DNA from: CAZGTQ01 sp964528575
Lineage (GTDB): Bacteria; Planctomycetota; UBA1135; GCA-002686595
Direction of reading: 5' to 3'
Length of the DNA stretch: 13,089 nucleotides
Assembly: GCA_964528575.1 (NCBI GenBank)
Contig: CAZGTQ010000208.1
Coordinates: forward strand, 1-13,089
Shown: positions 1-6,984 of the stretch, one piece after another
How positions within the stretch are numbered: position 1 is the first letter of the stretch
Layout of the letters: each line of letters starts with the position of its first letter
Made by a program: the position numbers and the translations under genes
The notes under the pieces: model-generated
What the model was told of the DNA's origin: nothing
Seen by the model: only the letters and a program-made list of their open reading frames with translations
Database searches by the model: none

Positions 1-1415
1 GTGCCGTCGGGGCGCGTCCACACGCAGTTCGGGTCGAACGCGGCGAAGAGCTCGTGGTCGGGCGCCTCGAGCGTCACGTGCGCGTCCGCGTCCGCGAGGA
101 ATGCCAACAGCGTCTCGTGGTCGCCCGGCCGCGGCAGGTGCGCGACGAGGCCGAAGCGGCCGCGCGGCGCCATCGCCTCGAGCACGAAGTCGGGGAGCTC
201 GTCGGAGTCGGACCAGTACAGGCGCTCGACGTCCATCTGCCGGACGTCCTCGGGCGGCCACTCCAGCGTGCAGTGGGGGCCGATCTCGTCGCGTAGGCTG
301 ATCGTCGAGTACGGGTTGTTGCCGCCGAACACGTCGGCGGTGCGCGAGCCCTTCTGCCGCTGGCCGATCGTCTCCGGCATGCGCGCGTCGGCCCAGTCGC
401 GGAACGTCGCGACGTGCGTCAAGAGGCCGAAGCGGTCGGGCGCGTAGATCCCGCGGCCGAGCACGTCGTAGTCGAGCCGCCGCCAGCGTCCGCCGACCCA
501 CACCTCGTTGAACGTGTGCGACGACCAACTGTCCGCGAGCCCGCGGAGCGCGCCCAGGATCTGCTGGCGCACGCCCGCGTGGCGGACGTTGCGCTCCACC
601 ATCTCCATCTCGCGCTCGTCGCCGGCGTCGACGACCGGGATGCAGAGCACGGTGCGCGTCGGGATGCCGGCCGCGCGCAGGCAGCCGCTCAGGTAGATCG
701 CGGACGAGGAGCAGCTCCCCCGCGTCCTCTGCTCGTACATCCCGGCGGCCGAGACCTCGCGCTCGAGTTGCCGCTCGACGTCCTCGACGGAGCGTGCGCC
801 GCGCAGCTCGTCGGGCACGTACGGCCGGCCGTCCCGGTCGAACGCCACGACGAACGCCGTGAAGCCGTCGTGCATCCGGGCACGCTGCACGAGCCAGCGC
901 GACACCCGCTCGACCGCCTCGCGGTCGTCGAGCTTCGAGACGTCGATGCCGTCCGCTTCGAGGTCCGCGAGGATCCGCTTGCGCAGCTCCGGCGTCCAGT
1001 CCGACGTCGGCCCCGGCTCGAGCCACTCGCTCATGCCGGAGCGCGCCGACGAGCGGCGCCACGAGCGGTCGCCCTCGATCGCGCTCGCGACCGTGTTGAA
1101 CGGGTAGTGGATCACCTCGAGCTCGACGTACGTGTCCGTCTCGTCGAGCACGCGCGCGTCCTGGTAGTCGTCGGTCAGGTGCTCCGGCGTCACGGGCTTC
1201 ATCACCTGGACGACGCTGCGCACCGTGTACTGGTACTCGCGTCGCTCGAGCCAGTCGCCGTCCGGCACGCCGTCGCCGTCGCTGTCGGCGTCGCGCGGAT
1301 CGGTGAGGTGCTTGTGCACCTCGTGGAAGTCGGACAGGCCGTCGCCGTCGCGGTCGGGGTCGTCGGCGGGAGCGCAGAGGACGAGCGGGGCGAGCGCGAG
1401 GAGCAACATGGCCAT
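1..1415 (-). CDS. Secreted transglutaminase-like protein with thrombospondin type-3 repeats (3' end off window)
   Basis: Read from the minus strand, 471 codons are present and no stop is reached, so the C-terminus lies outside the window. An in-frame TAA at 1419-1421 limits the start to ATG 1415 or ATG 1409. Residues 1-16 are hydrophobic and end near an APA cleavage-like site; the n-region lacks a positive charge, so export is likely but not certain. Residues 20-54 hold two Asp/Gly calcium-loop repeats (DRDGDGLSD and DADSDGDGVPDGD), typical of thrombospondin type-3 repeats. A transglutaminase-like core follows at about 230-320, with a Cys-His-Asp triad visible as C235 (RGSCSSSA), H300 (SSHTFNEVW) and D315 (RRLDYD), plus the family signature LRAAGIPTR. 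It probably acts outside the cytoplasm on peptide or protein bonds, as a protease or cross-linker; the substrate is unknown. It starts 7 nt after the antiporter stop, so the two are probably co-transcribed. Confidence 0.85.
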   Translation of the reverse strand, partial: MAMLLLALAPLVLCAPADDPDRDGDGLSDFHEVHKHLTDPRDADSDGDGVPDGDWLERREYQYTVRSVVQVMKPVTPEHLTDDYQDARVLDETDTYVELEVIHYPFNTVASAIEGDRSWRRSSARSGMSEWLEPGPTSDWTPELRKRILADLEADGIDVSKLDDREAVERVSRWLVQRARMHDGFTAFVVAFDRDGRPYVPDELRGARSVEDVERQLEREVSAAGMYEQRTRGSCSSSAIYLSGCLRAAGIPTRTVLCIPVVDAGDEREMEMVERNVRHAGVRQQILGALRGLADSWSSHTFNEVWVGGRWRRLDYDVLGRGIYAPDRFGLLTHVATFRDWADARMPETIGQRQKGSRTADVFGGNNPYSTISLRDEIGPHCTLEWPPEDVRQMDVERLYWSDSDELPDFVLEAMAPRGRFGLVAHLPRPGDHETLLAFLADADAHVTLEAPDHELFAAFDPNCVWTRPDG

Positions 1416-1422
1416 AGATTAC

Positions 1423-3198
1423 TCAGCGTCCGGCGTCCGTGCCGCCCGGCTCCGAGTGCCGTCCGAGCGCCACGAGCAAGCCGGCGAGCACCGCGGCGCC
1501 GATCAGCAGGCTCGCCCACCACGGGAAGCCGACGGCGGTCGGCAGCGTGCCGCCGACGAGCGCGACGAGCCCGACGGCGAGCGCGTAGGGGAGCTGCGTG
1601 CGCACGTGGTCCATGTGGTCGCAGCCCGAGACCATCGACGAGAGGATCGTCGTGTCCGAGATCGGCGAACAGTGGTCGCCCCAGACCGCTCCCGACAGGA
1701 CGCACGCGACCGTCGAGAGTTGCACGGGGTCGGTGAGCGGGTTCTCGACGCCCGCGGCGACGAGCATCGTCCACGCGAGCGGGAACACGAGCGGCATGAG
1801 GATCGCCATCGTGCCCCAGCTCGTCCCCGTCGCGAACGCGACCGCGGCCGCGAGGACGAACACCGACGCGGGCAGGAGCGCGGGCGCGAGCGCGTCGCCG
1901 AGCTGCTCCCCGAGGAAGGCCGCCGTGCCGAGCACGTCCGTCGTCCCCTGCAGCGACCACGCGAGCAGGAGCGTGATCATCGCGATGCCGATCGAGCGCG
2001 CGCCCTTGTACCAGGCGTCCATCGCCTCCTGGACCGACAGGATGCGTTGGACGAGCGACAGCACGATCGCGACGACGACCCCGAGCAGCGCGCCCCACAT
2101 CAGCGCGGCGTACGAGTTCGCCGCGCCGATGTACGAGCGCAGCCCCGCGTCGGCCGCGGACGCCTCGCCTGCCGCGACGCTCGCCTCGAAGCTCGCCTTG
2201 CCCGTCACCCAGAGCGACACGAGCACCGTCCCGAGCAGCACGAGGATCGGCACGATCGCGTTGAGCGCGCGCCGCGGCTCGTTCTCGACCGGCTGCATGC
2301 CCTCCTCGGTGCTCGCCTCGTCGACGACCGCGCCCGGCCGCAGCGTCTGCCCGGTCGCCCGCGCGCGCCGCTCCGCCACGAGCATCGGCCCGAAGTCGCG
2401 GCCCGTGTAGGCGACCGCGAGCACGAAGAAGATCGCCAGGATCGGGTAGAACGCGAACTCGAGCGACGAGAGGAACACGTCGTAGGCCGAAGCGTCGCTG
2501 CCGACGGAGGCGAGCGCGGCCTGGATGAGGCCGACCTCCATGCCGATCCACGTCGTGACGAAGGCGATGCACGCGACCGGCGCCGCCGTCGAGTCGACGA
2601 GATACGCGAGCTTCTCGCGCGACACGTTCATGCGGTCGGTGAGCGGCCGCATCGTGTTTCCGACGACGAGGCTGTTCGCGTAGTCGTCGAAGAAGATCCC
2701 GATGCCGAGCCAGCTCGTCGCGAGCTGCGCGCGCTTGGTCGTGTTCGTCCAGCCCGCGATGTGGTCGACGATGCCCTGCATGCCGCCGTTGCGCATGATC
2801 ACGCCGACCATGCCCGCGATCATGAACGAGAAGAGCAGCACCGCCGCGTGGTCCGCGTTCGCGAGCGCCTCGAGCACGTACACGCCGAACGCGTCGAGCA
2901 GCCCGGTGAACGCACCCGTCGGGCCGTGCGCGATCCAGGCGCCGAGCCAGACGCCGAGGAACAGCGCGAGCAGGACGTTGCGGAAGACGAGCGCGAGCCC
3001 GATCGAGAGCAACGGCGGCAGGATCGAGAGCCAGCCGAAGTGCTCCGGCTCCGGCTGCGTACCGTCCTCGACCGATGCCGGCGGACCGCCGTCCTGGGCG
3101 GCGAGCGAAGCGCTGTCGACGTCCGCGCGCGCCGGCGCGAGGGACACGGCGAGGATCGGCAGAGCCAGCAGGACGAGGACGAGAAGCCGTCGGTTCAT
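1423..3198 (-). CDS. NhaC-family Na+/H+ antiporter with N-terminal signal-like segment
   Basis: A 591-residue polytopic membrane protein of the NhaC/Na_H_antiporter family, expected to exchange cytoplasmic Na+ for external H+ or a related solute pair across the inner membrane. Family motifs are clear: FFDDYANSLVVG at 169-180, the GTSWGTMAILMPL segment at 458-470 and GDHCSPISDTTILSS at 507-521. Many hydrophobic spans lie between about 55 and 580. ATG 3198 was chosen over an upstream in-frame start at 3249 because it gives MNRR followed by a hydrophobic stretch ending in APARA near residue 25, like a cleavable signal peptide. A Pro/Glu/Gly-rich linker (about 26-53) precedes the first transporter helix. 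The longer start would run into the hairpin cluster. No clear ribosome binding site is seen. The exact substrate cannot be read from sequence; related proteins include malate/lactate antiporters. It leads a probable two-gene operon with the transglutaminase-like gene. Confidence 0.88.
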   Translation of the reverse strand: MNRRLLVLVLLALPILAVSLAPARADVDSASLAAQDGGPPASVEDGTQPEPEHFGWLSILPPLLSIGLALVFRNVLLALFLGVWLGAWIAHGPTGAFTGLLDAFGVYVLEALANADHAAVLLFSFMIAGMVGVIMRNGGMQGIVDHIAGWTNTTKRAQLATSWLGIGIFFDDYANSLVVGNTMRPLTDRMNVSREKLAYLVDSTAAPVACIAFVTTWIGMEVGLIQAALASVGSDASAYDVFLSSLEFAFYPILAIFFVLAVAYTGRDFGPMLVAERRARATGQTLRPGAVVDEASTEEGMQPVENEPRRALNAIVPILVLLGTVLVSLWVTGKASFEASVAAGEASAADAGLRSYIGAANSYAALMWGALLGVVVAIVLSLVQRILSVQEAMDAWYKGARSIGIAMITLLLAWSLQGTTDVLGTAAFLGEQLGDALAPALLPASVFVLAAAVAFATGTSWGTMAILMPLVFPLAWTMLVAAGVENPLTDPVQLSTVACVLSGAVWGDHCSPISDTTILSSMVSGCDHMDHVRTQLPYALAVGLVALVGGTLPTAVGFPWWASLLIGAAVLAGLLVALGRHSEPGGTDAGR

Positions 3199-3224
3199 GG
3201 GAGCGTGTCCGAGGTTCCGTGGGG

Positions 3225-3329
3225 GCGCGCCCGCTTGGGCGCGCGGCATGACGGCGCGCGCCCGCTGGGCGCTGCGCCATGCGGGCGCGCCCCGTCATGC
3301 CGGCGCGCGCCTGCCTGGCGCGCCGGCAT
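3225..3329. repeat. Cluster of three adjoining GC-rich inverted repeats (REP/BIME-like)
   Basis: Three hairpins lie end to end. The first, 3225-3244, has perfect 8-bp arms (GCGCGCCC / GGGCGCGC) around a 4-nt loop GCTT. The second, 3245-3301, has 21-nt arms (3245-3265 and 3281-3301) complementary except at one position, around a 15-nt loop that contains a small 5-bp hairpin of its own (GGCGC T GCGCC, 3268-3278). The third, 3297-3329, has perfect 12-bp arms (ATGCCGGCGCGC / GCGCGCCGGCAT) around a 9-nt loop and shares 5 nt with the second. The arms reuse the same words (GCATGACG, GCGCGCCC), so the units look related and arranged in alternating orientation, as in REP/BIME clusters. The cluster would lie in the antiporter's 5' leader, starting 27 nt before its ATG, and upstream of gatE. 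Confidence 0.8.
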
Positions 3330-3341
3330 CGCACGCGCTCG

Positions 3342-3351
3342 CTCGCGCGAG
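3342..3351. repeat. Short perfect palindrome CTCGCGCGAG
   Basis: A 10-bp perfect palindrome 13 nt after the hairpin cluster. Its core resembles the longer palindrome at 3391-3404, which has one extra CG step. In DNA this GC-rich such sites can arise by chance, so a role as an operator half is only a possibility. Confidence 0.3.
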
Positions 3352-3390
3352 GTCAAGGACGAGACGGCGCGATCCGCCGCTCTCTCGCCC

Positions 3391-3404
3391 GCTCGCGCGC
3401 GAGC
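3391..3404. promoter_or_regulatory. 14-bp perfect palindrome GCTCGCGCGCGAGC upstream of gatE; possible operator
   Basis: A perfect 14-bp palindrome ends 9 nt before the candidate -10 box of gatE and covers the place where a -35 element would sit (3391-3396). No TTGACA-like hexamer is visible there. The position would suit a repressor or activator site acting on gatE, but the CG-rich composition means chance occurrence is a serious alternative. Confidence 0.25.
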
Positions 3405-3413
3405 CGCCGCGGG

Positions 3414-3419
3414 TAGACT
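3414..3419 (+). promoter_or_regulatory. Candidate -10 box TAGACT for gatE
   Basis: TAGACT is one of the few AT-containing hexamers in the region and sits 18 nt before the GTG start of gatE. If it is a -10 element, transcription would begin near 3426 and leave a leader of about 12 nt. That would fit the lack of any Shine-Dalgarno sequence before the GTG. No matching -35 element is visible, so support is weak. Confidence 0.3.
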
Positions 3420-3437
3420 CGGCCCTTCGAGCCCCAC

Positions 3438-5525
3438 GTGACCGAGCCCCGACCGAACGCGTCCGCGCCCCCCGCACCTTTCGCGCTCTGCGACCTCAAC
3501 CCGCGGCGCGAGCCCGTCCTCGACTTCCCCGACCGCGCGTTCGGCGAGCTCGCGCCGGACGACTACCGCGCGCTCGGCTTCCTGTGCGGCCTCGAGGTGC
3601 ACCAGCAGCTCGCGACGCGGCGCAAGCTCTTCTGCCGCTGCCCGTCCGGCCGGCGCACGACCGTCGTCGACGCCGTCGTGCTCCGTCACATGCGCCCGAC
3701 GCTGTCGGAGATGGGGGAGTACGACGCGTGCGCGCTGATGGAGTTCAAGACGCGCAAGGAGATCGTGTATCAGCTCGAGCGCAGCAGCGTGTGCACGTAC
3801 GAGATCGACGACACGCCGCCGTTCGAGATCGACGAGGAGGCGGTGCGCATCGCGCTGGCCGTCGCGCGCGCATTCGACCTGCAGCCGGTTTCCGAGCTGC
3901 ACGTCATGCGCAAGCAGTACCTCGACGGCTCGATCCCGACCGGGTTCCAGCGCACGGCGATGATCGGAGTCGGCGGGAGCGTGCCGCTCGTCGGCAGCGA
4001 GCTCGGAGCGGGGCGCGCGCTGCGCATCCGCCAGCTCTCGCTCGAGGAGGACTCGTGCCGCGAGGTGTCGGACGTCGGACACCGCATCACGTTCCGCACC
4101 GACCGGCTCGGGACGCCGCTGATCGAGACGGTGACCGAGCCCGACCTGCTCACGCCGAACGACGTCGCGCTCGGCGGCGCGCTCCTCGCCCAGGTCGCGC
4201 GCGCGAGCGGCCGCGTGCGCCGCGGCGCCGGAGCCGCGCGCCAGGACGTGAACGTGTCGATCGCCGGCAGCCGTCGCATCGAGATCAAGGGGGTGGGGCG
4301 CCACGCGGTGCTGCCGCGCCTCGTCCACACGGAGGCGTACCGGCAGCTCGCGCTCCTGCGCCTCGCCGCGGAGCTGTCGGAGCGCGGCGTCGACGACTCG
4401 ATGCTCACGCTCGACGCGCGCGCGCCCGCCTGGTCGTCGCCGCTGTACGTCGACGCCTGGCCGATCCTGCGCGGCTGTGAACACCCGACCGTGCGCGCGG
4501 CGCTCGAGCGCGGGGACGCGCTCGCCGCCGTGCGCGTGCGCGGCTTTTGCGGCCTGCTCGCGCGCCCCACGCAGCCCGGCCTCGCGTTCGAGGACGAGCT
4601 CGCGGACCGCGCGCGCGTCATCGCGTGCCTGACGGCGCGCCCGTGCCTGCTCAGCTCCGACGGCGCGCCCGACGCGCTGGACGGCGCGCGCTGGGCGCTC
4701 CTGCGCGACGCGCTCTCGGCGGAGCGCGACGACGCGATCGTGCTCCTGTGGGGGCCCGCGCGCGACCTCGACACCGCGGCGCGCGAGGTGCTCGCTCGCT
4801 GCCGCGAGGCGCTCGCCGGGGTGCCGTCCGAGACGCGCCAGGCGCGCGTCGACGGGACGACCGGCTTCGAGCGGCTGCTGCCCGGGCCGGAGCGCATGTA
4901 TCCCGACACGGACACGCCGCCACTCCCGATCCCCGACGCGTGGCTCGATTCGATCGAGATCGCGCTGCCCGAGCCGCCGTGGGAGCGGGTCGTTCGCTAC
5001 CGCGACCTCGGGCTGGGCGAAGCCGCGGCGCGCCGGCTCGCGGCGTCCGACTGGGCGGACCTCTTCGATGCGCTCGCGCCCGGCACGCGCGCGTGCGCCC
5101 GCCGGCTCGCGGCCGCGCTCGAGAAGCGCCTCGTGCACCGCTGGCGCGAGACCGGCTGCCGCGAGCTGCCTGCCGCGGGGCGCCTCGCTCCGCTCGTCGC
5201 TGCCGTCGACGACGGGCGCGTGCGCCCCGAGGCGTTCGAGCGCGCCTTCGACCGGCTCCTGCGCGAGAGCCTCGCGAAGCCGGACGCGGTCGTCGACGCG
5301 TTCGCGCGCACCGGCGCGGAGGAGAGCGAGCTCGAGGACGCCGTCGCGACGGTCGCCGCGCGCGCGGGCGCTCCGGCGAAGGGCGGGGCGGAGCTGCTCG
5401 AGTGGGCGCTCGGCCGCGTGCTGCCGGCGCTGTCGTGGCGCGTCGCGCCCGCCCACGCGCGCCGCGAGCTCGTCCTCGCGCTCGGGCTCGGCGAGGAGCC
5501 GGCGAAAGTGGAGGCGGTCCCGTGA
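3438..5525 (+). CDS. gatE: Glu-tRNA(Gln) amidotransferase subunit E, archaeal type
   Basis: GatE is the tRNA-binding, ATP-dependent kinase subunit of GatDE. It activates Glu on Glu-tRNA(Gln) as a gamma-phosphoryl ester and receives ammonia from GatD to form Gln-tRNA(Gln). The 695-residue product keeps GatE hallmarks: GLEVHQQL at 51-58 followed by KLFCRCP (63-69), HVMRK (155-159), GFQRTAMIG (169-177), the acidic LEED motif at 202-205, RLGTPLIE (223-230), RQDVNVSI (268-275) and IEIKGVG (281-287). An AspRS-insertion-like region follows at about 325-480, then GVPSETR (461-467), DGTTGFERLLPG and RMYPDTD (487-492), which separate GatE from bacterial GatB; a helical tail ends the protein. GTG 3438 is the only usable start, because an in-frame TAG lies at 3414-3416 and no ATG, GTG or TTG occurs before the core. 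This leaves about 47 residues before the first motif, more than I recall in archaeal GatE. The stop overlaps the gatD start by 4 nt. Confidence 0.93.
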   Translation: MTEPRPNASAPPAPFALCDLNPRREPVLDFPDRAFGELAPDDYRALGFLCGLEVHQQLATRRKLFCRCPSGRRTTVVDAVVLRHMRPTLSEMGEYDACALMEFKTRKEIVYQLERSSVCTYEIDDTPPFEIDEEAVRIALAVARAFDLQPVSELHVMRKQYLDGSIPTGFQRTAMIGVGGSVPLVGSELGAGRALRIRQLSLEEDSCREVSDVGHRITFRTDRLGTPLIETVTEPDLLTPNDVALGGALLAQVARASGRVRRGAGAARQDVNVSIAGSRRIEIKGVGRHAVLPRLVHTEAYRQLALLRLAAELSERGVDDSMLTLDARAPAWSSPLYVDAWPILRGCEHPTVRAALERGDALAAVRVRGFCGLLARPTQPGLAFEDELADRARVIACLTARPCLLSSDGAPDALDGARWALLRDALSAERDDAIVLLWGPARDLDTAAREVLARCREALAGVPSETRQARVDGTTGFERLLPGPERMYPDTDTPPLPIPDAWLDSIEIALPEPPWERVVRYRDLGLGEAAARRLAASDWADLFDALAPGTRACARRLAAALEKRLVHRWRETGCRELPAAGRLAPLVAAVDDGRVRPEAFERAFDRLLRESLAKPDAVVDAFARTGAEESELEDAVATVAARAGAPAKGGAELLEWALGRVLPALSWRVAPAHARRELVLALGLGEEPAKVEAVP

Positions 5526-6922
5526 CGACGCCGCGCGCGAGCGAGGGGTACGACGGGTACCGCGAGCCGACGCTCGGCGTGCTGCGCCGGCACGGAGCGA
5601 CGGTGTGGTCCGAGGTCCTCGTGCACACGTCGCGGGGCGACTTCCACGGGCTCGTGCTGCCGCGCTCGGAGACCGCCGACGCGCTGCACGTCTCGCTCAA
5701 GCTGGTCAGCGGATACAACCTCGGGCTGCGGCACGACACGGTCACGTCGATCGAGCGGCTCGGCACGCGCAAGGCGGCCTACAAGATCCCCGAAGAGGCC
5801 TTCCCGTACGATCCCCAGAAGCCGCGCGTCATGCTCTTCGGCACGGGCGGCACCATCGCGTCGCGGCTCGACTACCGCACGGGAGCGGTGATCCCGGCAT
5901 TCAGCCCCGGCGAGCTCTACGGGTCGGTGCCCGAGCTCGCCGACGTGTGCAATCTCGACACGGAGAAGCTGTTCGGCGTCTTCTCCGAGAACATGGGGCC
6001 GGCGGAGTACAAAGTGCTCGCCGAGCGCATCGGCGGCGCGATCGAGGCCGGCTACGACGGCGTCATGATCGGGCACGGCACGGACACGATGCACCACACG
6101 GCGGCCGCGCTGTCGTTCATGGTGCAGGACACGCCGATCCCGATCGTGATGGTCGGGAGCCAGCGCTCGTCCGACCGCCCTTCGTCCGACGCCGCGCGCA
6201 ACCTGATCGCCGCCGCGACCGCGGCGTCGCGCGGCGACATCGCCGAGGTGCTCGTGTGCATGTTCGGGCCGACGTCGGACCGCTACAACCTGCTGCACCG
6301 CGGCGCGCGCGTGCGCAAGATGCACAGCTCGTACCGCAGCACGTTCCGCACGATCGGCGACGTGCCCGTCGCGATGATCGAGGACGGCGTGATCACGCCG
6401 TTCAAGCACGACTACGTGCCGCGCGACCCGGAGCGGAAGCCGCGGATCGCGCCGGTGTTCGACGAGCGCGTCACGCTGCTCTACTACTACCCGAACATGC
6501 AGCCGGACGTGATCGACGCGCTCGTCGGCTGCGGCTACCGCGGCATCGTCATCGCCGGCACGGGGCTCGGGCACGTGAACAAGAAGGTCTACGACGCGCT
6601 CGACCGCGCGCGCGAGGCCGGCGTGCTGCTGTTCATGACGCTGCAGACGCTGTGGGGCTTCGTGCAGATGCACGTGTACGAGTCGGGCCGCGAGATCCTC
6701 GCGCGCGGCGTCGTCCCGCTCGGCAACATGTTGCCCGAGGTCGCGTACGTGAAGCTCGGCTGGGCGCTGGGCGTGCACCCCGGCGACCCCGACGCGGTGC
6801 GCGCGCTGATGAAGACGCCGATCGCGGACGACCTGACCGAGCGCGAACCCGTCGGTGGCTACCTCGTGCTCCAGGGCGGCGTGCCCGAGGTCGAGGAGCT
6901 CCTCTCCCGCATCTGGACCTGA
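5522..6922 (+). CDS. gatD: Glu-tRNA(Gln) amidotransferase subunit D, archaeal type (asparaginase-like)
   Basis: GatD supplies ammonia to GatE by hydrolysing an amide donor (Asn or Gln) with an L-asparaginase-type active site. The 466-residue protein starts at GTG 5522, overlapping the gatE stop as GTGA, which indicates translational coupling. Residues about 15-90 form the small N-terminal barrel region specific to GatD (LRRHGATVWSEVLV, GLVLPRSE, SGYNLGLR); plain asparaginases lack it. The asparaginase domain begins at about 100. T111 (GTGGTIAS, 107-114), T187 and D188 (GHGTDTM, 184-190) and K266 (RVRKMHSS) match the catalytic Thr/Thr/Asp/Lys set of Methanothermobacter GatD (T101, T177, D178, K254), with the same 76-residue spacing between the two Thr. 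The C-terminal half includes AGTGLGHV (345-352) and the LGNMLPEVAYVKLGW region. Length is slightly above the roughly 435 residues usual in Archaea. No truncation or missing catalytic residue is seen. Confidence 0.95.
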   Translation: MTTPRASEGYDGYREPTLGVLRRHGATVWSEVLVHTSRGDFHGLVLPRSETADALHVSLKLVSGYNLGLRHDTVTSIERLGTRKAAYKIPEEAFPYDPQKPRVMLFGTGGTIASRLDYRTGAVIPAFSPGELYGSVPELADVCNLDTEKLFGVFSENMGPAEYKVLAERIGGAIEAGYDGVMIGHGTDTMHHTAAALSFMVQDTPIPIVMVGSQRSSDRPSSDAARNLIAAATAASRGDIAEVLVCMFGPTSDRYNLLHRGARVRKMHSSYRSTFRTIGDVPVAMIEDGVITPFKHDYVPRDPERKPRIAPVFDERVTLLYYYPNMQPDVIDALVGCGYRGIVIAGTGLGHVNKKVYDALDRAREAGVLLFMTLQTLWGFVQMHVYESGREILARGVVPLGNMLPEVAYVKLGWALGVHPGDPDAVRALMKTPIADDLTEREPVGGYLVLQGGVPEVEELLSRIWT

Positions 6923-6984
6923 GAGCGCGTCGGAGAACCGGCGACCCGCGCCCGCGCACGTCGGCCGCTGCTCGGCAGCGCCCG
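6923..6984. terminator. Short convergent intergenic gap with two weak hairpins
   Basis: The 62-nt gap lies between the convergent ends of gatD and the second sulfatase-like gene. A 6-bp stem with one G-U wobble and an AGAA loop (6928-6943) begins 6 nt after the gatD stop. A second 5-bp hairpin (CGCTG, loop CTCGG, CAGCG) spans 6966-6980. Neither is followed by a T-tract on either strand, so a standard intrinsic terminator is not supported. They may serve as weak or Rho-assisted stops for both operons. Confidence 0.25.

Larger units (their letters stand above)
3199..3437. other. Divergent intergenic region between nhaC-type gene and gatE
   Basis: This 239-nt gap separates the minus-strand antiporter from plus-strand gatE and should hold promoters for both. 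It is extremely GC-rich and, from 3225 to 3329, almost entirely hairpin-forming (listed separately). The remainder holds two perfect CG-rich palindromes and one possible -10 box for gatE. No promoter-like AT-rich box was seen for the antiporter on the minus strand. I see no small gene here; open frames across it are extensions of shadows of the neighbouring genes. Confidence 0.7.

Noticed and set aside
3225..3329. CRISPR array
   Set aside because: The repeats are adjoining inverted hairpins of unequal size without regular spacers.
1202..3334. 710-residue minus-strand open frame overlapping the antiporter
   Set aside because: Arg/Ala/Pro-rich shadow frame with no domain; the overlapping frame encodes an NhaC protein with clear motifs.
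3195..5456. 753-residue minus-strand open frame opposite gatE
   Set aside because: Shadow caused by high GC; composition is Arg/Ala/Glu-rich without motifs, while the plus strand encodes a motif-complete GatE.
3438..5525. Call as bacterial GatB
   Set aside because: The HQQL form of the first motif, FCRCP, the long AspRS-like insertion and the DGTT/YPDTD region are GatE features, and the partner is GatD rather than GatA/GatC.
5522..6922. Call as plain L-asparaginase
   Set aside because: The N-terminal GatD-specific barrel region and coupling to gatE show it is the amidotransferase subunit.
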